Below are positions 21,488 to 33,373 of a DNA stretch of 64,000 bases, piece after piece; position 1 is the stretch's first letter; every line of letters begins with the position of its first letter. Made by a program: the position numbers and the translations under genes. Source of the stretch: Oidiodendron maius Zn (Eukaryota; Ascomycota; Leotiomycetes; Myxotrichaceae); contig KN832870.1 of the NCBI GenBank assembly GCA_000827325.1, positions 6,033,886-6,097,885 of the forward strand, given 5' to 3'. The notes beneath the pieces were generated by a model, which saw only the letters and a list, made by a program, of their open reading frames with translations, made no database searches and was not told the origin of the DNA.

Positions 21488-22467
21488 TTAGTCAATTAGC
21501 TCTAGGGCATCCTTGTGAAGAGTACCATGTTCAAGTTGTCCTTCAAGTCCTAATGACCCCTTAGGTATTTTGGCTATTAATTCTGATAGCGTTATGTTTT
21601 CTGAATACACTTTGTCTAACCACCCTGGATGAATATATCGCTCTTTGAAAAAGGGATGTATATTTTTAATGTTCTCGAATCTTGGGGGACGCGTTAATAA
21701 GAAGCTAACAGAATTACGGCATGAAGCCCAAGGATAGGTCGGGACTCTGTCTATGAACATTTTGAATGTACTCGTAACTGGGTAGTCTATAGACGATTCC
21801 CTAGGCTCTCCAATCCATAGAAGCTGTCTTGTCAGATCATTTATCCAGATACCATTATGGTAACATTCCTTAAAGACTCGATGCGTCATTCTAGATCTGT
21901 GAAGTGCCCTAGCTATGCCGCAACAGTGAGCTTCTTCTGAGAGTAACCTTCGATTATTTTGTACCAATACTCGTATAAAGGTGCTAAATCTGTTTGTTGA
22001 ACAGCAATATTCAGTCTTTTGAATTTTGCCTCGGGATTAGATAGGCCTTGACCTGTATGCTCTAGCGTTTTGGCAGAAATAGTATCGCTTTTTCTTTTAG
22101 GCGGGTCAGAGTAAGAATTGATCTTGGCCATTAAAGAGTCGTTTGTCCAACCCCATGGTACAGTCTCAGAAGCAATCATATGGTTACACTCCCAATATAT
22201 TTCATCTTTTCCGTAGTAGATAGTTCTCGGTGAGAGAAGGCGTTCTTGTAGAATCCAGCCTCGTCGATTGAGAAAGCCTGCAAAGATAGAGTAGAGATGA
22301 AATTCGGAGCTTAAATATGCGTTGGTGTCTTTGTCCATGCCCTTGGATTGTATTTGAGACAATCTTGAGAGGCTATGAGGCATTCGACATGGTCTGCAGG
22401 ATCTCCAATCTCGCTTCATGAATATCCTCCCATCCATTGCTTCAGATCCAGCGCATGCGATATTCAA
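21488..22467 (-). pseudogene. HET-domain incompatibility protein, truncated and frameshifted
   Basis: On the minus strand from about 22467 the frame reads NIACAGSEAMDGRIFMKRDW, then LNRRGWILQERLLSPRTIYY and IYWECNHMIASETVPWGW. These are motifs of the second half of a HET domain. It ends after IIEGYSQKKLTVAA. The continuation is in another frame: CGIARALHRSRM, then YHNGIWINDLTRQLLW and VPTYPWASCRN. A small deletion near 21910 thus removed the usual SDKLxALSG-like segment and shifted the frame. The first HET block (YxxLSYCWG and WIDSLCIxQD) is not found upstream, so the 5' part is missing too. The gene is dead. Confidence 0.82.
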
Positions 22468-24780
22468 CCACTCTTCCAGTATAGTGCTCTACTGTAGCAT
22501 TTATTCCAACACTTTTACGAATTTCGAAGGCTTTGTGCAAGCCGCAGGCTGGAACCCATAATATGATGCGCTAGAAGGTGATCTGCGCATATCGTACGGC
22601 GCAAATAAAGATTTGAGTGCGTGGCATGCGCTCTGTCGTGCCATTGTTGTTGAGCTGCATCTGCAAACGTGTGAGGAATGCGAGGAAGAAGTCAGCATTA
22701 CAAGTCTCCGAGGACTCATATAGATCCGGATCATAGGCTGTACGAGCGACACATGTCGATATTGTTGGTTTGTCGAGAAGGAACGACACATGGAAACAAT
22801 GAGGGGAGACTTCTGGCCTTTCGCAATGTAACAGAGCTGTGAGTCTAAACTAAGGAGACGGCCATACCTTTCGCAGCACATGATATAAAAAGGAGACAGT
22901 AGTGTTGTCTCGAGACACCTGCTACGGAAGATCTTTTGAGAGAGTATGTAAAGGGGTGAATGCTAGAAGTTTCATCGACACTGTGCGAAAGGCTGGCGCT
23001 GCAAAAAGTTGACCTGACATATCAGTAGTCGTAGGCAGTTCATGCTTCGTTAGCTTTTATCCAGCCAGCGATTCTTCGCAAGTTGTGGGCTGCAGACATT
23101 GCATCCCATGTTTCGTGTTGAATAGCCATCAACAGCATTATTTGAACACGTTAGCGTTCGATGGGATTTTTCAGCCCATTGCACCATTCTGACACGCAGA
23201 TCAGGAAGCAGCCACAGGCTTGGATAATGCAGTAGTTATCCTACTGATTAACTTTTTGAAGCTTAAAAACTATATGTAATTGACCTTCTTTGGGTTAGTT
23301 CTAAGAACTACCAACCTCAAATCCTCCTAGTGTCAATGGCTCCAATTAAGTGAATATATCATATGGGCAGCATTAAGGTTCCAGACAATAATGTCTCTTC
23401 GCTATATCCTAAAACATTAGATATCACGAGGGTATATACGGCACGGATAATATGAGGCAGATGCAGGCGGTAATGCTCACTCAGTGGCTATGCATGAAAG
23501 GGATACGTAAAGATATTATGGCTGAATGCATTGTCGGCATCAGTGAATGACCAAGCAAGCCTTCAAATTACCAAGCAAGCTTCGGTATTCTCAAGCAAAA
23601 CTCCAGTTATTAAAGGGATCAATTCGATACTCAGGTCTAAGTCTTGTGCCGTAGGGCTAATTCGTATCTAAATTAAGAAGGACTTAATTACTACTTGGCT
23701 CTGCACCTTCTTTTGCACTCTCTTTTGCACAGTATTCTAGTATATATAGGAATGATTGAACCATTCGGGGCAATTCTCATAGGACCAATTTCTTCCTCCT
23801 TGGATTGTAATGCTTTATTTGGATTGCTGTCGTTCACATCGGATATGGCTTGGGAATGGGTTCGTCTTGGGGATCGCATCGCAGGTTGACAGCCGTTTTC
23901 GTGCTCACACAGCGATGAGCTATATTGTTGTGGCTGAGAGGCTAGGCCTAAAGCCGATGGGATTATGATGCAGCTTTGACAGTAGTGGTTCGTGCATCTA
24001 TTAGGTCTGACACCCGCAGTCGCTTGTCACCAAGTGCTGACTAAGGCTCACTACTAGCTCTCGCGATACGGGGGACTGTTAGACGAGGCAGGTAGGGAAT
24101 GTGTATGTAGATGATGCATCTAGCAGTTTATAGAACGGACGTGGACCAATTACCTGGGGGTTTAAGATCATAAGCTTATGGCATTCGTAGGGCAGATCAA
24201 ACGTTGCAACATGGCGCCGGTAGTGGAATTTAGTGCCTGCTGTTGATTCGTCGGGTAGGTGCTTTATTAGTCAACGGTAGCCGTTCCTGATCTGTCGTTC
24301 AGCTTGGCGTTTTTAAACGCATGCCACTTGTTGGTTCAATTCATTGGTCTCGCATAAGACTGTCATAGAACCTGGTGGTTGACTTTAGCTGTCATGTTAT
24401 GATGCCTGGAAATTCATCTTAGCACCAACTGGCACAGCAACGGAGAAACGGAGATTCCTTAGCTGAAAGAATGGCGCAGCTCGGAGGGAGGATGAAGGCG
24501 GCATGGATACTCCTTCTCCGGCTAAATCCAGATTGCCCTATGCAAATACGAGGTGTTGGTCTCCGCATAACTGGGGAAGAACTAGGAGTCCCGCATTGAA
24601 GACAGTGTTTCTTTAGGAACATGGGAAGCTGCGCAAAACTATAAGTAGGGGAAACATTCCCCTTCCTCAACAACACATGAACTCCACAAAACAGTCAACT
24701 ACACACTGATCAACCAAGACAACTCACCTTTCTGACACTGCAACAACCTTCTCATCTTAATCCTCGGTTTACGATTCATC
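22468..24780. other. gene-poor stretch upstream of the PAN-like gene
   Basis: Minus-strand frames at 22501-22881 overlap each other and carry no HET or other motif. The rest has only short frames. I see no transposon ends. Confidence 0.35.
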
Positions 24781-25205
24781 ATGCGTCTCTACATCGCCTC
24801 TCTCCTTGCTGTCGGCCTCACAGCCGTCTCAGCGCAGTCCCAGGCAACCTGCCCAACTGCCGACGGGCTCTTTTTCGTGGCCGCTAGCCAGACAGCCTTT
24901 GAGATTGAGTGCGGTTTCGAGTATTACACCGACACCAACCTAGCCTCCTACTCAGTGACTGATATGTTTGCCTGCGCCACGTAAGTCAACCTCTCCTGTT
25001 TCCCATGTGTAGGATTATACAAAACTACAAAGGGCTAACATGATGCAGCGCTTGTGACAACTGGAACTCAGCCGGTGGCAGCCCTAAGTGCCTTGTAGGG
25101 AGCTTGGACAACATAAACAAGATATGCTACTTGAAGGCGACGAAGACTGGTCTGATATCTAGTCCCGACGTTATTAGTATGTCTGTTAGCTATAGCTGCA
25201 AGTGA
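24781..25205 (+). CDS. small secreted PAN/Apple-like protein
   Basis: Exons 24781-24980 and 25049-25205 with a 68-bp intron (branch GGCTAACA) give 118 residues. Residues 1-18 form a clear signal peptide ending in VSAQS. The mature region has FEIECGFEYYTDTNLAS, MFACATACDNWNS and KICYLKATKT. The order C...D...(F)xxCxxxCDxxx...C...CYLK is that of the PAN/Apple fold seen in many fungal small secreted proteins. In this fold, disulfides stabilise a module used for protein or carbohydrate contact. I infer an extracellular protein; the ligand is unknown. It stands alone between gene-poor stretches. Confidence 0.75.
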
Positions 25206-26248
25206 ACAGGAAGCAAGAGAGGGGTTGTGAATTTGGAGAAGAAAGTGGACTAGGAAGGGAAGCAAGAGGGCTAGGACGGGGAGGGTGATTACAGTTAGCT
25301 TTTTTATTATATTACCAATTCAGAAAATACATTGCGTTACGTATTCAACTACGGTCAATATTCAACCCGGGAACACCGTGCTAAGGCAGAGTGTGGACGT
25401 ATTTTGTGATAGTGTGGTTCTAAGAAGCACTCCGTAGTGACGCAAAGAGTATTAGTCGTAAGAGAATCCACTGAATCCAGTCCGTGATGGATTTACAGTG
25501 CGAAATGAGTGTCAAATACTGGTGACAAAGGCCAGTGATAAAAGCTAATGATAAATTATGATATACAGTGGCTTATAAAATCGGCTTCACTCTCAAAATC
25601 TTTCGGAATCTTAAGCGGCACCTTAATTGCAGGCAGCGTACATGCCCGCTGCTCTAGATCTGGCCCACCGCTAGGCATCACGACCGTGAGGTCAGCTGGC
25701 CAATCAGCGAGGTGTTATTTTCTGTAGGAATGAAGCCCGTATCACGTGTGCGTACGTGAGTATTGAGGGTTCAGGCGGTCGTCGCTATCGCAGTTTGAGG
25801 ATACAATATGCCACTGGTGGCTTCACTTCCCGATATGTGCGTCAACACGGTTTGAGATACAAATTTCTTCCCTTCTTTCCTCCTAACCTTAAGTGGCGGT
25901 GTTGCGTTCTATTTTGGATCGTTGTCGCTTACCAGGAATAAAAAGCCTTGCACCTGACGTGTCGCATGTTTGGGTCCTCAGTGCCTCACGAGGCCCGTTA
26001 ACATTGCCTACCATCTTTTGTGCGACAACATCAAATCTACTTGGATTTTCCATCACGGGCCATCATAACGACTGCGAATAACGCTTTCTGCAGCTGAATG
26101 TTTTCGGCAGTGTCGTTGCGCGTTCGCGGAGAACGTTCATCTTATCGTCGCACAGTTCGAGCCTCATCATCTAATAGTTTACATCGACCTCCTTTTTTAG
26201 AAGTGCCGGTATCTTCACGGTCAAATCTCGACATTATTCTCTTCAGAC
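25206..26248. other. intergenic with two transposon-end-like motifs
   Basis: TTACAGTGCGAAATGAGTGTC near 25494 and TACAGTGGCTTATAAAATCGG near 25564 resemble sequences at 53055 and 53248, in the same order and orientation. No gene is recognised. The final 150 bp form the leader of the NACHT gene. Confidence 0.45.
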
Positions 26249-29200
26249 ATGTCCTTTGGCTTCTCTGTCGGTGACTTCGTCACTACGGCCTCCATCATCA
26301 AGGATATTGTTAAATGTCTCAAGGCTTCCGGCGGTTCGGCGTCAGAGTATCAAGAACTGATGCTTGAGCTTGATGGCCTCCAATATGCTTTAACTAAGAT
26401 TGAACACCTCAAGGGAAGCGCGGAGCGGACTCCAATAATCAATGGCATTAAAGTTGCAGCACTAAATTGTCAGTACGTGCTGAGAAATGTTTTAGAAAAA
26501 TTGAAAGAATATGAGAAAAGTTTGGCATACGGGAAGACGCGCGGATTGGTAGTAGACTCTACAAAAAAGGTTAAATACGAATTAGCTATGAAGACAGAGG
26601 CTCGGAATCTCAGGGCGTACCTAACGATGCACACAGGTAGCCTAAATTTGAGGTTATCAGCAGAGGGATTGTAAGTGTATAGCTTCCTTGTGCTGACTGA
26701 GTAGACTAATTGTGGTCTAGAACAGCGACATCCATAGCTGCGGATCAAGCGGAACATAATCAGCAAGTCCTTATACAAAGGTTTGACAATGCCCAATCAG
26801 CTCTTCAGAGCATTTCCGACGACATTTCCGAGACCTCACGGGCTGTTCAACAATGGGATGGGAAGTGGAAGGGTAGCGATCCCCATTCGCCCAAATTTCA
26901 AGAGAGCTAAACCCGTCAACAGATAAGGAATGCCTCGATATTATGGCCTGGTTGTCTCCTTTGGATTTTTGGAAAAAGCAGAACGATGTCTTTGTCAAGC
27001 GTCAGGAAGGAACTGGGGAATGGATACTCGATTCTAAGGAATTTAATGATTGGCTCTTCGGGTCAGGAACGACTTTGTGGTTCCCCGGAATTCGTATGCC
27101 CACCCTCGATAATTTGAGACGTATGCGTCACTGACTGACCCGTGCACAGCTGGTGCTGGTAAGACAGTACTTGCGTATGGCCCCATCCCTATATCTATGG
27201 AATGAAGACTGATATGTGATTTGACATAAGGTCGATCGTGGTAAACCATCTCCGCGAGCAACTGAAGAATGATGCTAGCATCGGTATTGTGTGTATATAT
27301 TGCAACTACAAAGAAGAGCATATACAGTCTCCAGTCAATCTCATCGCAAGCCTGTGGGCACAATTAGTCCAGAATAGCGGCTCCTTGTCAGGTGAGGTGA
27401 AAGACCTGTATCGGACCCATATCCGCCAGCATTCGTCTCCAACTCTTAGCGATATGTCAAAGATACTGCAATCCGAAATTGGTCGATACTCAAAGATTTT
27501 TGTTGTTGTAGATGCTTTAGACGAATGCCCGGAAAGCAACCGATCGGCGATGCTCAAAGAGCTGCGAGCTCTGCAGCCGACGATAAATTTGTTGGTTACA
27601 TCACGGTTTCTCGACTCTATTGCAAATGATTTTGAAGGAGCAACGCGATTAGAGATTAGTGCAAGCGCTAAGGACGTGCAAACATATGCTATCGGACGGA
27701 TTTCTCGCGAACAACGGCTGTCGCGGCTCATTGGCAAGGATGCAGCTTTAGGGAAAGCCATCGTGGAGACGGTAGTAGGGAATTCCAAGAAAATGTATGA
27801 AGTCCTCCACTACCACATTAATTGGTCATTGCCAAGTTACCTATATGCTAAATATATCTCCCAGGTTCTTACTAGCTCAGCTTCATATGGACTCCCTGGC
27901 TACGAAGGGAACTAGAAAGGCCGTCAAGGAAGCTCTAAAGTCTCTTCCAAACGAGCTGAGCCGAACTTATGACGAAGCAATGCAAAGAATCGAGAGCCAG
28001 AACGATGATGATAAACAACTAGCCAAACAAGTACTATACTGGATCTCCTATGCCCTGAGACCATTGACTGTGGAAGAGCTTCAATACGCACTCGCAGTCG
28101 AACCAGGAGAATCAAAACTTGATGAAGACAATATCCCTGACGAAGAGCTTCTGACATCGCTGTGTGCTGGTTTAGTCATTGTCGACAAGGAAAGCAGTAT
28201 AATCCGCCTAGTCCACTATACCACCCAAGAGTATTTTAATAGTATCCGGGCCTCCAGGTTTCCTCGTGCCCAAATCAGCATCGCGTCAACATGTCTGACG
28301 TATCTTTCGTTCGAAGTTTTCGCTAACCGTTACAACCAGACTACTAAAGCCCTGGTGGAGCAGAATGCATTACTTGACTATGCAGCCAAGAATTGGGGTA
28401 TTCACGCGTGCAATGATTTAGAAGAAGATGTGAAAAGTCAGGCCTTGGAATTCTTAACTAGCTCGAAGGTCTTATTGTCCAGTCAAGTCATGTCTCTACC
28501 AATGCACCTGACGGGACTACATCTTGCTGCATATTTTGGCTTGAAGAGCACAGCAGCAGACCTCCTGAAGAGTAGCATGCCCGTAGACTCGAAAGATAGC
28601 TCTGGTCGGACACCGCTGTCATGGGCTGCACGGAATGGGCATGAGGCAGTGGCGAAGCTACTTCTTGCAAACGATAGAGTCGATCTAGACTCTAAAGATT
28701 CTGAATATGGTCAGACACCGCTATCATGGGCTGCACGGAATGGGCATGAGGCAGTGGTGAAGATACTGCTTGCAAACAATAGAGTCGATCTAGACTCTAA
28801 AGACACTATATATGGTCAGACACCACTATCATTAGCTGCACGGAATGGGCATGAGGCAGTCGTGAAGTTACTGCTTGCAAACGATAGAGTCGACCTAGAC
28901 TCTAAAGACGCTGAATATGGCCAGACACCGCTATCATGGGCTGCAGCGCACGGGCATGAGGCAGTGGTGAAGCTACTGCTTGCAAGTGATAGAGTCGACC
29001 CAAACTCTAAAGACCCTATATATGTTCAGACACCGCTATCATGGGCTGCAGCGCACGGGCATGAGGCAGTGGTGAAGCTACTGCTTGCAAGTGATAGAGT
29101 CGACCCAAACTCTAAATATCGCTATGGTCAGACACCACTATCATTGGCTGCACGGAATGGGCATGAGGCAGTGGTGAAGCTACTTCTTGCAAACGATAGA

Positions 29201-29455
29201 GTCGACCTAGACTCTAAAGATCGCTATGGTCAGACACCACTATCATGGGCTGCAGGGAATGGGCATGAGGCTGTGGTAAAGCTGCTGCTCGATACGGGCA
29301 AGGTTGATATCGACTCGAAGGACGAACATGGTTGCACGCCATTACTACTAGCTGAAATTAACGGACATGAAAGGGTAGAACAGCTCTTAGTGATACATAG
29401 GTCATCTGAGCCGGAAGACTTTTATAGGCTTCAACAGCTGTTTTTAGTAGAGTAA
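26249..29455 (+). CDS. NACHT-ankyrin STAND receptor (NLR-like)
   Basis: Six exons (26249-26670, 26721-26872, 26923-27093, 27150-27174, 27231-27794, 27865-29455; introns 50-70 bp) join into an unbroken 974-residue frame. Residues 1 to about 190 are an N-terminal helical domain of the fungal STAND type (starting MSFGFSVGDFVTTASIIKDI). The NACHT NTPase follows, with Walker A GIPGAGKT (247-254), Walker B FVVVDALDEC (347-356) and the downstream MFLLAQLHMDSL and LRPLTVEELQYALA segments. About 687-945 are eight ankyrin units. Family knowledge: such proteins are nucleotide-driven switches that sense non-self and can trigger cell death. The four separate splices that restore motif and phase make the model strong. 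It converges on the TPR-type receptor downstream. Confidence 0.92.
28585..29365 (+). repeat. near-identical ankyrin repeat array
   Basis: Eight units of 99-105 bp encode variants of GQTPLSWAARNGHEAVVKLLLANDRVDLDSK. Neighbouring units are almost identical in DNA, including silent sites. Differences concentrate in a few codons (R/A-N/H before GHEAV, D/S in the loop, and the linker DSEY/DTIY/DAEY/DPIY). Such homogenised arrays indicate recent unequal exchange or gene conversion and usually vary in copy number between strains. Confidence 0.9.
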
Positions 29456-30099
29456 TTCATAATACCCGACATCCCTACGAAGCGAAAATCCCGTAGTAAC
29501 GGTGACGACCGGCTTAAATTACACAAGCCTCAACGGAAATCGAAGTTTTACTTCTTCCAACAATAGTGGTTCGTACCTTATCGTGTCTATTCTCTCTACT
29601 TGTAATATCTCCTTCAGAATTTCTTCGGTTGCTGCTTGCTTGTGCTTTTACTAAATTATGGTAAGACGTATGTCTGTCTAATGCATATATTTTCTACACC
29701 TTAAGGGCGTTTCCACTACTCTAAACTTATATATAGTTGAGAAGAAATATTTTAGTATATTATAACAATCTTTAAGATGCCCAAGATCCAAAATAGAGCA
29801 AAATCGATATGGAAGAAAACTCGCCGTTGTGAACATCAAAATATCCGCTCGGCTCTACTTGCCGATTTGAGTTTTTCGTTCTCCAGCCACACCTATGGTC
29901 TGATAAAATCAATCCGCAACATTGACGGCATGGGGCATGTGGTTGTCCAGCCTGACACTTTTGAGTGATTAAGAGGCCGGAATATGGCTGCTCTGTGGTG
30001 TAGTGTAATATGATATCCACAACACTTCACAAAGCGCTCTACTATACTTGGTATCTAAACATTTTTGATTACCTTACGCCTCCAAAATCAATACCAAAA
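29456..30099. other. intergenic between convergent receptor genes
   Basis: The 3' flanks of both STAND genes. No additional gene; the 60-80 codon frames are not credible. Confidence 0.5.
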
Positions 30100-33000
30100 T
30101 TACTCTGCCTGCCATAGACTCAATGCCGCAGACGAAGAGACAGCGTCGGGATGGTTGGGGCCCAGGATCTGAGTCCGTAGCTGTACGCATTCCTCCATTA
30201 GTTTGAGGGCGTCCGTATCTCGACCATGGCTCTTCCAGGTAAAAGCGAGGTTATTCATGCTGGTAAGCGTGTGTGGATGGTGCGCTCCGAGTCTCGTCTT
30301 GCGAGTTTCCATCACTTCCACCTGGAGCTTCTCGGCTTCGTCCCACCGGCCTTGATTCCAGTATGTCGCCACGAGGTTGCCTATACTGCCTAGCGTGTCT
30401 GGGTGGTCCGCTCCAAGCTTCGTCTTGCGAGTCTCTATCACTTCCACCTGGAGCTTCTCGGCTTCGTCCCACCGGCCTTGATTCCAGTATGTCGCTGCGA
30501 GGTTGTTCATGCTAGTCAGCGTGTCTGGATGGTCCGCTCCGAGATTCGTCTTGCGAGTCTCCATCACTTCCACCTCAAGCTTCTCGGCTTCATCCCACCG
30601 GCCTTGATTCGAGTACGTGGACGCAAGGTTGCCTATACTGGCTACCGTGTCTGGGTGGTCCGCTCCAAGCTTCGTCTTGCGAGTCTCTATCACTTCCACC
30701 TCAAGCTTCTCAGCTTCATCCCACCGGCCTTGGTTCCTATACGTCGCCGCGAGGTTGCCTATACTGTCTACTGTGTCTGGGTGGTCCGCTCCAAGCTTTG
30801 TCTTGCGAGTCTCTATCACTTCCACCTGGAGCTTCTCAGCTTCGTCCCACCGGCCCTGATTCCAGTATGTCGCCGCGAGGTTGTTCATGCTAGTCAGCGT
30901 GTCTAGATGGTCCGCTCCGAGATTCGTCTTGCAAGTCTCCAGCAATTCCACCTCAAGCTTTTCGGCTTCATCCCACCTGCCTTGTGTCCTGTATGTTGAT
31001 GCAAGGTTAGCCATATTAGCCAGCGTGGAAGGGTGGTCCGCTCCGAGTCTCGACTTGCTCATCTCTATCACTTCCACCTCAAGCTTCTCGGCTTCATCCC
31101 ACCGGCCTTGGTTCCTATACGTCGACGTGAGGATAGCCATGCTAGCCAGCGTGCCCTTTTGGTCCCGTCCAAAGATTTTTTCCCTTGCCTTCATTGCATG
31201 TTCTGACATCTTCTCTGCGTCATTCATATTTCCTCTTTCCAGCGCATACCATGCTGCCTTGTGTAGTAGCGAAGCCCATTCTCGTAATGAGTCTGCCTCG
31301 CCCGGTCGCTGGGCTATAGCCGACTTCGCATGTGGAAAAAGTGATTGACATCTTTCCCAGTTCTCGTAATTCCCAATCGGAAATGCAAAGTTAAGGTTGT
31401 TGATGAACTGCCGCTTCCATCTTTCAAGCCGCGCGTGAGACACAAGCCACAATTGCGTGGCCAGTTGTACTAGTCTGTGCATTTCAAACGTAATCTGATC
31501 TGCATTAGCTGAGATGAAGGAGTAGCTCCTCAGGGTCAGTATATCCTCCTCAAACTCATCGTCATCAGTTGATTCTGATGTGTTATGGTCGTTCTCTTCC
31601 TCGTTGTCTACATCTGATCCTCCCAATTTCCTGTGCTTTTGCTGAAGATCACGGCAGCGGATCAACGTCTCGGGTATGCCTTGCCGGTCAAAAAAGCTCA
31701 TTAGCGATAGAAGGTCAGCAGCTGATGCTCTGACTTGACAGACATGATCGAATGATATCTGCCAAGTGGTGATGATTGAGTTTTTAGCCTCCCAGTCTCT
31801 GCGGAGGTGGCCTGCTTCGTGATTTAAGAGACTTGTCTTCTTGCGATCGCTTTTTCGAAATTCTTCCAGGTACTGCTGAACTGAAGAACGCGGTGCTCGT
31901 TGCGAGATGTATGCGGCCGCTTGGACAATAGCAAGAGGCATAAACTCGAGTGCTCCTGCGAGCTCTGCAACATCCTTACTATTGCTCTGCTTCCCGAGTT
32001 TCTTTTCAAAGAGCGCTATTGCATGCGCCTCATCCATAGGCTGGACCTTGATAATGGCGCTCCGTTCAACGAACCTTTCTGCTACCTCCGTACTCCGCGT
32101 TGTCACGAGGATTGACCCGTTCTCGCTTTGAGGCAGATAGGTTAAAAGGGGCCGACTTAGAGCGCTTTCCTGCCTGTCCTGCCCTGTAGGTCGTACTTCA
32201 TTCAACACACGGTAATCATCCAGATTATCAAGGATAAGGAACCATCTCCGTTTTGATTGATCAGATAGCCAGCTGTGCACAAGGTTGTAGATATTTGCCT
32301 CAGAATCTTTCCGACTAGGGATCTTGACGCGATCGGCAATCTCTCGGTAGCTTTGTTCGATGCGAGTTGCGTTGGTTGCGTGCACCCAGAAGACCCATGT
32401 GTCTGGCGATTGGTCTCTTACATGGTATGAGAATTCGATGGCAACTTGTGACTTTCTATCTTGATGTCAGAGTCGGGCTAGAATAGGCTCAAACGTGCGT
32501 GACTTACCCAACTCCTCCCAAACCCACCAGCGCAGTACGCGATGCAGGTATGGAACACTTCGTACTGACTCGCTCTAGAAGCCCGTCTCGGTCGACATAA
32601 TCAGGATCACGGAGGAATGGAACGGTGGATGACGGGTTTGGCGGTGTCTCACGTGGATCAGCAGCTCCCTGAGCATATATTGTCCTCTGGTCTATACAGA
32701 TTGGTTACAAATCATCTATTCAGTAGATAACTCAATCCTTACCAAAGTGCATTGGTCCTCCACCAGAGTTGTACTGCCGTGCGTTGCCCTGGGCAATATA
32801 TTCACCTTGGGCATTGTATTGGGTACCAGAGCCAGAATAATTTGCTGTGAAGTTGTGCTCTTGAAGTCCATTCTCTGGTATCGATAGTGGGATAGCCGAT
32901 ATGTCTCTGATAGCCTTAGCAATCTGTTCTACCTCGTCCTTTGTTGCTATCCTCATGTTGTGCTCGCCAACCAACAAGTGTAAGTCCTCTAGCATTCCTT

Positions 33001-33373
33001 TCATTAACCTCTCTACTATATTTTCTTTGCCTAGAGTCTTGACAGCAGCAATATATCGCTCCCTTCTCGAAGCATTCTCTCCAGGAATAACCTTCCGGAA
33101 TAGGACCTCCAACTTTGTCGCTTTATCCTGGCAAGCTTGGATAACTTCCTTCACTCCCTCGTATATATCTGCACTAACCCTACCCTCTTTAATATATCGC
33201 TCTGCTATACTCAAAATCTTTGTGATAATTGGTAGTCGACCGGCAACCTCACGAAAGGCTTCGGGAAGGCCCTCGGCACTTGTAGTAGCGTCATAGACTT
33301 GCTTCGTCGCATCGACAATCGAAATAATGGATGATATCACGCCTAAGATGGCAACAGCTTCAGCGCCAGACAT
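30100..33373 (-). CDS. SesA-like / NB-ARC / TPR STAND receptor (NLR-like)
   Basis: Minus-strand exons 33373-32743, 32691-32508 and 32455-30100 (introns 51 and 52 bp) give 1,056 residues in frame. Residues 1 to about 165 are a helical N-terminal domain of the SesA/NACHT_N type (starting MSGAEAVAILGVISSIISIVD). About 174-211 form a Gly/Asn/Gln-rich tandem motif. Then comes the NB-ARC with Walker A GLGGVGKS (267-274), Walker B WFLILDNLDD (343-352) and a sensor segment GSILVTTRS. About 690-1050 are eight kinesin-light-chain-like TPR units. An acidic stretch (DDDEFEEDILTL) sits in the winged-helix-like region. The architecture is that of fungal NLR-like immune or incompatibility receptors. All nucleotide-binding residues are intact. 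The ATG at 33373 opens the conserved domain. Confidence 0.92.
30165..31180 (-). repeat. near-identical TPR array (126-bp units)
   Basis: Eight 42-residue units of the form NLAATYWNQGRWDEAEKLEVE plus a second helix and LGADHPDTL. Units differ mainly in the first residues (TSMNN/ASIGN/DSIGN) and in W/R/S before NQG. The first and last units are more diverged. The inner six are almost identical in DNA, showing recent homogenisation. Confidence 0.9.

Noticed and set aside
22501-22881. Minus-strand frames as the missing 5' part of the HET pseudogene
   Set aside because: They contain none of the first HET block motifs.
30251-30906. Long repetitive frames on the plus strand and other minus frames across the TPR array
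   Set aside because: They are antisense or shifted shadows of the homogenised TPR repeats.
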